A DNA stretch of 11,475 nucleotides, from contig DIWQ01000049.1 of the NCBI GenBank assembly GCA_002423555.1, positions 25,460 through 36,934 on the forward strand. The letters are read 5' to 3'. Source of the DNA: Patescibacteria group bacterium UBA6102 (GTDB lineage: Bacteria; Patescibacteriota; Minisyncoccia; Minisyncoccales; UBA5738). The position numbers were made by a program, and so were the translations under genes. The notes under the pieces were generated by a model. The model did no database searches and was not told where the DNA came from. It saw only the letters and a list, made by a program, of their open reading frames with translations. Positions within the stretch are counted from its first letter, which is position 1. Each line of letters starts with the position of its first letter. Shown one piece after another: positions 6,641 to 11,475 of this stretch.

Positions 6641-7172
6641 GCTGGGATTTCACGATGAATCGGGAATTTCCGACCGTCCCACAGTTAGAAAAACATGGGC
6701 GCTCAAAGGCAAAACTCCGGTAATTAAATCCACCGGGTCGTGGGCGGCAATGAGTTTAACGGCAACATTGGTTTGCACACCAAAAGGGAACAATTCCGCG
6801 ATGTCCTTGAAAACCAAAAAGGGAAGCGTTAAAAAAGAGGATGTGTTGGTATATTTGAAATTATTGAAACGCTGGTTTAAAGGAAAAAGATTGCTTCTCT
6901 TTTGGGATGGGTTGGCGGCGCACCGCGCCAAGATAGTCAAAGAATATTTGAAAACTCAAAAAAACTGGCTACGAGTTGAGAGATTTCCGGCCTACGCGCC
7001 CGAATTGAATCCCGTTGAATATTTCTGGGCGGCAATGAAAAACAAATATGTTTGCAACCTCCGGCCGCAAGGCCTGCCCGCCCTGAGGCGGGCGGTGGAA
7101 TCCGGCAAACGCCGGATTGCCAGCGACAAAGAATTGATGAAGGGATTTTTGAAAGCTTCCGAATTATATTAA
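6612..7172 (+). CDS. IS630 transposase, C-terminal frame (DDE catalytic domain)
   Basis: This frame opens at 6612 after a TAA and contains the RNase H-like DDE domain. In the numbering of the fused protein, D174 lies in FHDESG, D258 in LLFWDGLAAHRA, and E295 in APELNPVEYFW, with 36 residues between the last two, within the IS630 range. Its first ATG (6750) lies after the first catalytic aspartate, and I see no usable start before it, so a product initiated inside the frame would be inactive. Activity therefore depends on joining to the upstream frame at the A8 run. The stop at 7170-7172 is 14 nt from the right end of the element. Either slippage makes the active enzyme, or the copy is dead. 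Confidence 0.85.
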   Translation, partial: KKWAQKHHFKLGFHDESGISDRPTVRKTWALKGKTPVIKSTGSWAAMSLTATLVCTPKGNNSAMSLKTKKGSVKKEDVLVYLKLLKRWFKGKRLLLFWDGLAAHRAKIVKEYLKTQKNWLRVERFPAYAPELNPVEYFWAAMKNKYVCNLRPQGLPALRRAVESGKRRIASDKELMKGFLKASELY

Positions 7173-7176
7173 TACG

Positions 7177-7186
7177 ATATTCAAGT
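7177..7186 (-). repeat. Right terminal inverted repeat of the IS630 element
   Basis: ATATTCAAGT is the reverse complement of ACTTGAATAT, matching the left end at 9 of 10 bases, and is followed directly by the second TA copy at 7187-7188. Confidence 0.7.
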
Positions 7187-7210
7187 TATTATGCGAAGGT
7201 CAATAAGCCA

Positions 7211-7555
7211 ATGAAATTGTATATGTATGTAGAGGGTGATGGCGGAGCCGCTTGCTATGCGACCAAACTTGCTTGGCAGTCTAGCCATCCAGGCCAATCA
7301 GTTTTGCATGGTTATGCAGCGAGCTCATTACCTACTGATCCTGGCACTATTGCTGGAACCGGCAGCGATAACTTTACGCTCGTTTACCCGACTCTTTGGG
7401 GTGAATCAAATAAAGTGTTGATTGCGGATTCTAGTGAGTTTACGGCTGGCGCCGAGATTGCTTTGCGGCAAATTGTTGGTTTTGCGACCGATGCTGACAA
7501 TAGCTATCAGAATACTTCCTGCGGTTGGACATTGCATTTTGTTGCCGAAATGTAA
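7211..7555 (+). CDS. Small orphan protein of unknown function
   Basis: The 114-residue protein (starting MKLYMYVEGDGGAACYA, ending CGWTLHFVAEM) is not recognised. It is poor in lysine (3 residues) and rich in Gly, Ala, Ser and Thr, unlike the Lys-rich neighbours. It has two cysteines, C14 and C103 (near the ends), no signal peptide and no membrane segment, and looks mainly beta-structured. GAAGG lies 11 nt before the ATG. The start is 25 nt past the IS630 right end; with the element removed it would lie 4 nt after the restored stop of the HEAT-like gene, so it was probably the last gene of that operon. After excision an alternative longer frame could also begin at an ATG at 6069 inside the HEAT-like gene. 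A terminator overlaps its stop codon. Confidence 0.55.
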   Translation: MKLYMYVEGDGGAACYATKLAWQSSHPGQSVLHGYAASSLPTDPGTIAGTGSDNFTLVYPTLWGESNKVLIADSSEFTAGAEIALRQIVGFATDADNSYQNTSCGWTLHFVAEM

Positions 7556-7573
7556 TAATCAGTTCGGCTTTTT
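7544..7573 (+). terminator. Intrinsic terminator at the end of the ATPase/HEAT/orphan unit
   Basis: GCCGAA (7544-7549) pairs with TTCGGC (7563-7568) across a 13-nt loop and is followed by five T. The left arm lies in the last codons of the orphan gene and the loop contains its TAA. The stem is short and the loop long, so strength is uncertain. Confidence 0.55.
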
Positions 7574-7575
7574 CT

Positions 7576-7606
7576 CTCCTGCTCACTTGATACAGGTGGG
7601 CGGGAG
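7576..7606. repeat. Hairpin between terminator and signal peptidase gene
   Basis: CTCCTGCTCAC (7576-7586) pairs completely with GTGGGCGGGAG (7596-7606), using two G-U pairs on the plus-strand RNA, around a 9-nt loop. No T-run follows on either strand, so it is not an ordinary terminator. It may be an interspersed REP-like palindrome or a leader structure. The loop includes TTGATA, a -35-like sequence, but no good -10 box lies downstream, and I cannot define the operon promoter. Confidence 0.5.
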
Positions 7607-7645
7607 AATAAAGAGCGGGAATTTGATCGGTTTTGCTCAAAATTT

Positions 7646-8200
7646 ATGCTTTCAAAGATTTTATCAGGAATAATCGCAGTTCTTTTTTTGGCGGCGGCAT
7701 TCGCGCTTTTGTTGTCAAGTTATTCTGTTCCGGGATTTAATTTTCGGGTGCTGGCGGTGCAGTCGGGGTCAATGGAACCGGCGATTCATACGGGGAGCGT
7801 GGTAATCGTCGCGCCGCAAAACGATTATAAAATCGGCGAGATAATTACTTTTGGCGAACTCGGCGAAACGAAAATACCTATAACTCATCGGATTCACGAT
7901 ATTAAAATTGTTAACGGCGAATCGGTCTTTATTACAAAAGGCGATGCGAATGATGTGCCGGATAAAAATGAAACTCCGCGATCAGAGGTGAAGGGCAAAG
8001 TTTTGTTTTCAATTCCGCTTTTGGGATATTTGATAAATTTCATCAAAAAGCCGCTTGGATTTGCGCTGGTGATCATCGTTCCGGCGTTATGGATTGTTTT
8101 TGGAGAAATTAAAAAAATAATTGCTGAGGTGAAAAAAGAGAAAAACGGTAAAAACACGGCAAATGACAATAATAACGCCATTGAAAATAAAAAAAGCTAA
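7646..8200 (+). CDS. Signal peptidase I, SipW/archaeal type
   Basis: The 184-residue membrane protease cleaves signal peptides of exported proteins. Residues 5-27 form an N-terminal membrane segment. QSGSMEPAI contains the catalytic serine S42. The usual bacterial lysine is replaced by histidine in THRI (H81), the hallmark of SipW/ER-type enzymes with a Ser-His arrangement. KGDANDVPD (98-106) is the conserved acidic box with D100, D103 and D106. A second membrane segment at about 136-153 (LGFALVIIVPALWIVF) is followed by a Lys/Asn-rich cytoplasmic tail. The family in Bacillus matures TasA and TapA, and the two following genes encode TasA-like secreted proteins, so these are the likely substrates. 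The next ATG is 1 nt after its stop, indicating one operon. No Shine-Dalgarno is seen before the ATG; an ordinary housekeeping leader peptidase would carry lysine instead. Confidence 0.92.
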   Translation: MLSKILSGIIAVLFLAAAFALLLSSYSVPGFNFRVLAVQSGSMEPAIHTGSVVIVAPQNDYKIGEIITFGELGETKIPITHRIHDIKIVNGESVFITKGDANDVPDKNETPRSEVKGKVLFSIPLLGYLINFIKKPLGFALVIIVPALWIVFGEIKKIIAEVKKEKNGKNTANDNNNAIENKKS

Positions 8201-8201
8201 A

Positions 8202-10091
8202 ATGTTTGAAAATTTTACAAAAATAATCGCCGCGGTGCTGATTCCCATGATGTTATGGGGAAATCTCGCGTTCACGGGTAGTACGCGCGCAGCTTTTTTT
8301 GTCGAAGTGGCGCTGGCGGGCAATAGTGCCGGTACCGGCGTTTTGAATTTTTCCGCGGTTTCGGAATCGGATTTTTCACCCGAAGAGATATTTCCGGGGA
8401 GTGTTGATGAAGTTTCTCGGGTTGTTGATTTGGAAAAAATCGGCACGATTGATTTGAAATACAGGATTAGGGCGGTGAATTTCTTGGGCGACGCATCATT
8501 GTGCCAAGAGTTGCAAATGAAAACAGGCGCCGGCGATTTTATGCCGTTGACGAGTTTTGCCTCGCTCGCTTCGCCGCTTAATGACCCGGTGTCAATAGGA
8601 CTTACCGCCAAATTAACAAATCCTGAAACAGCCGGGCAGAACAAAACCTGCTTGTTTGATTTGGAAATCACGGGTTGGCAGGCGGATTTGGATAATCCCG
8701 ACAGTGGTTTTACCGCACAAAAATTGATTCCAAGCCAAATCAAAACCGGCGGGTGGGTGGTGATCAATGAATTGATGTGGATGGGAAGTCTTGGCAAATC
8801 CGACGATGAGTGGCTGGAATTGCGCAATCTTTCAGGTGCTCCTGTTGATATCGGCAATTGGCAAATCACAAAATTAACCGATGATGGTGAAGAATTGATG
8901 CTGGAACTGCCGGTTGGCGCAATGATTCCGGCCAATGGATTTTATGTGATTTCGCGAATTGGCGAAAATGATTCGGCGGTTAAGGTTGTTCCAAATTTCG
9001 TTTCATCCGATGTTGATTTGCGCAACCGCGATCTGCAAGTCAGAATTTATGACGGCGATTTCAATGTTGCCGCGAATTTGGTTGATGTTGCGGATGACGG
9101 GCATGGTCGTCCGGCGGCCGGTTTTAAGAGCATATTGGGTATATTTAATTTTTCAATGGAAAGAAATGATAACCCCGGTGATGGCGCGTTGGCTTCCAGT
9201 TGGCACACTTGCTGGGACGATTCCGATGAAATGAGGGGCTATTGGAAAACCTTGCCCTTGCCTTTGGTTGGAAGTTTAAATCGTGGCACTCCCACGGTAA
9301 GAAATTTATCCGACTATGACGAAGATGCGGAGCGTGCCAAGTATATGGCTTTGGAAGAAGAATGGGTCAATTCGCAAATTATGGAAATGAACGGTAACGC
9401 AGGATTAAATAGTGACAATTTGAGTGCTGGCGGTTTTGATGACGAAAATAAGGTTGAAAGCGATGCGGAAAACAGCGAAGCGGTTATTGAAACGGAAAAT
9501 AGCGGAGGATATCAAAATCCAAATGAAACCGATTCCGGAGATAATATCGGCGATGGTAACGAAGAATCGGAAAAATTGGTGGCTGGCGATATAAATGAAG
9601 ACACCTATACAGACGAAACGATTTTTAAAGAAGATAAGCAAGAAAGCAATGAGGGGAATATTCAAGAAGATGGTGATGGTGATGGTGATGTGCATAATAA
9701 TGAACAGGGAGAAATAGAAGAGGGGGTGAATGAACAATTTTCACAAGATGAAAATATTAAAACAGAAGAGATTGTTGATATTGACGCTTTCGCAGGCGGA
9801 GATGATATAGATGGTGGCGATGGCGGTGGCGATAGCGATGAATGTGGAATTAACGCAGGTGGGGATAGCACCGGTGGTTTTGATAGTGCGGTCGGGAGTG
9901 ACGGAGGGTCTGAATACGGAGATGATTCGGGTTCCGGCGCGGAGATAAACGGTGGCGGGGATATGGATATGGGGCAGGCGATTGTTGGGAGCGATGGGGG
10001 CGGCATTGCGGGCGTTTCCGACGGCGGGGAGGGAACTGGAGATGGTGGCGGCTCGGACAGCGGTGGATATGCCGGTGCCGGGGAGGAATAA
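8202..10091 (+). CDS. Secreted TasA-like / lamin-tail-domain protein with acidic Gly-rich tail
   Basis: The 629-residue protein begins with a SipW-type signal peptide: hydrophobic residues about 7-28, then STRAAFFVEVALAGNSAGTG at 27-46, similar to the TasA-type pattern after the cleavage site. Residues about 45-180 are a TasA/camelysin-like beta domain (PGSVDEVSR at 65-73, LKYRIRAVNFLGDASLCQEL, CLFDLEITGWQADL). Residues about 184-300 are a lamin-tail domain (WVVINELMWMGS, DDEWLELRNLSGAPVDIGNW), a beta fold found in many extracellular CPR proteins. From about 370 on the chain is acidic and low-complexity, ending in a long Gly/Asp/Ser tail with no membrane anchor. D490-G-D-G-D-G-D-V-H-N-N-E501 matches an EF-hand calcium loop. 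I chose ATG 8202, 1 nt after the peptidase stop; ATG 8163, overlapping that gene, would add 13 residues including a basic KIKKAK. Probable role: secreted, possibly calcium-bound surface or fibre protein. Confidence 0.85.
   Translation: MFENFTKIIAAVLIPMMLWGNLAFTGSTRAAFFVEVALAGNSAGTGVLNFSAVSESDFSPEEIFPGSVDEVSRVVDLEKIGTIDLKYRIRAVNFLGDASLCQELQMKTGAGDFMPLTSFASLASPLNDPVSIGLTAKLTNPETAGQNKTCLFDLEITGWQADLDNPDSGFTAQKLIPSQIKTGGWVVINELMWMGSLGKSDDEWLELRNLSGAPVDIGNWQITKLTDDGEELMLELPVGAMIPANGFYVISRIGENDSAVKVVPNFVSSDVDLRNRDLQVRIYDGDFNVAANLVDVADDGHGRPAAGFKSILGIFNFSMERNDNPGDGALASSWHTCWDDSDEMRGYWKTLPLPLVGSLNRGTPTVRNLSDYDEDAERAKYMALEEEWVNSQIMEMNGNAGLNSDNLSAGGFDDENKVESDAENSEAVIETENSGGYQNPNETDSGDNIGDGNEESEKLVAGDINEDTYTDETIFKEDKQESNEGNIQEDGDGDGDVHNNEQGEIEEGVNEQFSQDENIKTEEIVDIDAFAGGDDIDGGDGGGDSDECGINAGGDSTGGFDSAVGSDGGSEYGDDSGSGAEINGGGDMDMGQAIVGSDGGGIAGVSDGGEGTGDGGGSDSGGYAGAGEE
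9669..9690 (+). repeat. In-frame GATGGT hexanucleotide repeat
   Basis: GATGGT occurs three times in tandem followed by GATG. It is in frame and encodes alternating Asp-Gly in the acidic tail. As a 6-bp unit, slipped-strand length changes would add or remove two residues without breaking the frame. Confidence 0.8.
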
Positions 10092-10100
10092 AAATAAAAT

Positions 10101-11354
10101 ATGATGGCAAAAATTTTTCAAAAAAAGTTAAAAGGGGCTATTCCGGCAATCGCAATCGCAATGGCAATGGTCGGAATTTTCGGATTTGGCGGTTTAGCGG
10201 TGGCGCAAATGCAAACTGGGGGAATAGCGGTGTCGTATGAGCAAACACCATTATTCAGTAATGAAAGTGGAGACAATAATATAGTTCCGGGCGATATTAT
10301 TTCGCGCACGGTGGGGGTTGAAAACCAGGACAGCGTTGCGCACGAAATAGCGATGAAATTTTATGACACCGACAAGGGCGAGTTTGGCTTGCCGGGACAG
10401 AATCTGGCGTCGCAATTTGATTTTGAAATAAAAAAGAACGGCAATTTGGTTTATTCCGCGCGTTTGGATGAGGCGTTTGATAAAAACGAAATTGAAATGA
10501 ATTCTTCTTTGGCAGGCGGGCAATCCGAAACATACGATTTTATTCTCAGCTTTGATCACTCGGCGGGTAATGAATATCAAAGCAAAACGATGGGATTTTC
10601 CATTTGTTTGGGATTTGCCGGCGAGGATTTTTGCTTGAGCGACGAATCGGAAACCAATCGCGGTTTGATGACTTTGGCAAGTGTCTCCGGCGGGGGAATT
10701 TCCGGTGGCACTTCAATTATTGTTTTTGGCTCCGGAGTTAACACTTTTTGTAAAGATGGCGTGGCTGGAGCGCTTCTTTCGTGGAACACCAACCTTGATG
10801 CCGTGGGCAGGGGGCTCTACGCGCCCGCGACGGGAGAAGAAGTGTTTGACTACGGAATTTTGCCAAATTACGGCTACAATACAACTTTGTGGGAAACCGC
10901 CTTGGCAAAAAAACATTTTGCCGTGATTTCCGGATTGACGCCCGGGCAGGTCTATAATTATCGTTTGGATATGAAAGCCGGGGAAAAACGGCTCACCACG
11001 CAGGCATTTGAACCTTTCACCGCCCCCGGATGCGTTTTGGGCGCGTCCGATGAGAAAGATATCATTGAAGATGTGATGGGCGTTTCCACCGGGGTTTTGG
11101 GCGAAATGACCGATGAAGAAATCGCACAATTTATGGCGGATTGGCGCGCGAAAAATCAAAATTCGGATAACGAACAATCCGGCAACAAAATCGCCGCCGC
11201 AAGCTTTGTTTCCACTGCGCTGGCCGCGTCCAACGCGCCTGCGTCCGCTTCTTCTCAAAACTCCGCCACCGCTAATTATGGCGTGATCGCGGCGTTTGCG
11301 TTTTTGGTGATGGCGCTTGTCGGCCGATTCTTGGCAAAGCACCTTACCCGCTGA
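10101..11354 (+). CDS. TasA-like protein with fibronectin-like module and C-terminal membrane anchor
   Basis: The 417-residue protein has a basic start (KIFQKKLKG), a hydrophobic core at 13-34, and a cleavage site likely near AVAQ (33-36). Residues about 36-175 match the TasA-like fold: GGIAVSYEQTPLF, NIVPGDIISRTVGVENQD (60-77), and GNEYQSKTMGFSICLGF (156-172). C169 and C178 could pair. A Gly/Ser hinge at 195-204 leads to a fibronectin III-like module (about 212-308) with AVISGLTPGQVYNYRLDM, framed by C217 and C311. Residues 315-395 are an acidic then Ala/Ser-rich stalk. VIAAFAFLVMALVGRFLAKH (395-414) forms a membrane helix with a basic tail, fixing the C-terminus in the membrane. ATG 10101 and ATG 10104 are both possible; GGAGG lies about 15 nt upstream. 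It is third in the signal-peptidase operon, 9 nt after the lamin-tail gene. Inference: membrane-anchored partner or base of the structure formed by the preceding protein. Confidence 0.85.
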   Translation: MMAKIFQKKLKGAIPAIAIAMAMVGIFGFGGLAVAQMQTGGIAVSYEQTPLFSNESGDNNIVPGDIISRTVGVENQDSVAHEIAMKFYDTDKGEFGLPGQNLASQFDFEIKKNGNLVYSARLDEAFDKNEIEMNSSLAGGQSETYDFILSFDHSAGNEYQSKTMGFSICLGFAGEDFCLSDESETNRGLMTLASVSGGGISGGTSIIVFGSGVNTFCKDGVAGALLSWNTNLDAVGRGLYAPATGEEVFDYGILPNYGYNTTLWETALAKKHFAVISGLTPGQVYNYRLDMKAGEKRLTTQAFEPFTAPGCVLGASDEKDIIEDVMGVSTGVLGEMTDEEIAQFMADWRAKNQNSDNEQSGNKIAAASFVSTALAASNAPASASSQNSATANYGVIAAFAFLVMALVGRFLAKHLTR

Positions 11355-11385
11355 TTTCACTTTTAACTTTAATTCTTAAATTTCT

Positions 11386-11410
11386 CCGGCCGGATTTTCC
11401 GGCCGGTTTT
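11386..11410 (+). terminator. Intrinsic terminator of the signal-peptidase/TasA-like operon
   Basis: A perfect 9-bp GC-rich stem, CCGGCCGGA (11386-11394) and TCCGGCCGG (11398-11406), with a TTT loop and a TTTT tail, lies 31 nt after the last stop codon. Confidence 0.85.
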
Positions 11411-11434
11411 CGTTAATCCGTCTATTTCCGCCTG

Positions 11435-11452
11435 CCGGTAACCACTTACCGG
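11435..11452. repeat. Small perfect hairpin near the right edge
   Basis: CCGGTAA (11435-11441), loop CCAC, TTACCGG (11446-11452), followed by GTTTAAAA. It may be a second terminator, part of a converging gene's terminator, or an operator; the window ends too soon to decide. No gene is visible after 11354. Confidence 0.5.
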
Positions 11453-11475
11453 GTTTAAAATTAAAGGGGTCTATC

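Larger units (their letters stand above)
6095..7186 (+). mobile_element. IS630-family insertion sequence, flanked by TA
   Basis: The element is 1092 bp. It is flanked by TA on both sides (6093-6094 and 7187-7188), the target duplication made by the IS630/Tc1-mariner superfamily. Its ends are GCTTGAATAT on the left and ATATTCAAGT on the right, inverted copies matching at 9 of 10 positions. Inside are a promoter, two overlapping transposase frames, and only 14 nt after the transposase stop. It lies within the last codons of the HEAT-like gene, in the same orientation. The length is typical of the family. The very short terminal match beyond the outer 10 bp is unusual, so the exact ends rest mainly on the TA flanks and the restored host frame. 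Confidence 0.85.

Noticed and set aside
7052..7213. Upstream extension of the orphan protein into the transposase region
   Set aside because: The extra residues come from the IS630 element read in another frame; the ATG at 7211 has a GAAGG upstream and lies outside the element.
7623..7650. Promoter TTGATC / TATGCT for the signal peptidase gene
   Set aside because: The -10 box would overlap the ATG at 7646, placing transcription start inside the coding region.
8087..8935. Long minus-strand open frame of 282 codons opposite the lamin-tail gene
   Set aside because: It is an antisense shadow: Ser/Pro-rich with no recognisable domain, lying fully opposite a gene with a signal peptide and known domains.
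9405..10121. Several minus-strand frames rich in Pro, Ser and Ile opposite the acidic tail
   Set aside because: They are a consequence of the Gly/Asp repeat composition, whose reverse complement reads as Pro/Ser/Ile codons.
10713..11360. Minus-strand open frame of 215 codons opposite the last gene
   Set aside because: The product is a basic, low-information sequence antisense to a well-supported coding region; no promoter or start context is visible.

Overview
The window most likely comes from a Candidate Phyla Radiation (Patescibacteria/Parcubacteria-type) bacterium. The evidence is indirect. GC content is moderate with lysine/asparagine-rich proteins, most start codons lack Shine-Dalgarno sequences, the tRNA gene does not encode CCA, and there is a SipW-type signal peptidase followed by TasA-like and lamin-tail secreted proteins, a combination common in those genomes. 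UGA acts as a normal stop, which argues against the SR1/Gracilibacteria code. This placement is inference, not a database result.

Left part (1-2294). The 3' part of a helix-turn-helix/coiled-coil protein ends at a strong intrinsic terminator. A solitary Fic-family protein follows. Its promoter is overlaid by two near-identical palindromes spaced 31 bp apart, and the unit closes with a hairpin that can also serve the converging tRNA gene. Next (2390-4093) come a minus-strand tRNA-Glu(UUC) and a plus-strand membrane glycosyltransferase, fired from overlapping divergent promoters.

Middle part (4123-7573). This looks like one ancestral transcription unit: a promoter overlaid by an 8-bp inverted repeat, an AAA_14/DUF4143-type ATPase, a HEAT-repeat-like protein and a 114-residue orphan, ended by a terminator. 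An IS630-family element of about 1.09 kb, bounded by TA dinucleotides, sits in the last codons of the HEAT-like gene. Removing the element in silico restores a short natural C-terminus and places the orphan start 4 nt after the restored stop. Two reading-frame breaks occur in A-runs here: one in the transposase (8 A) and one at the start of the HEAT-like gene (6 A). Both may be biological or sequence errors.

Right part (7646-11410). A compact secretion operon encodes a SipW-type signal peptidase, a large secreted TasA-like plus lamin-tail protein with a long acidic/glycine-rich tail, and a TasA-like protein with a fibronectin-like module and a C-terminal membrane anchor. It ends at a GC-rich terminator. 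The peptidase probably matures the two following proteins. Together they may form an envelope-attached extracellular fibre or surface structure; this is the most attractive candidate system in the window.
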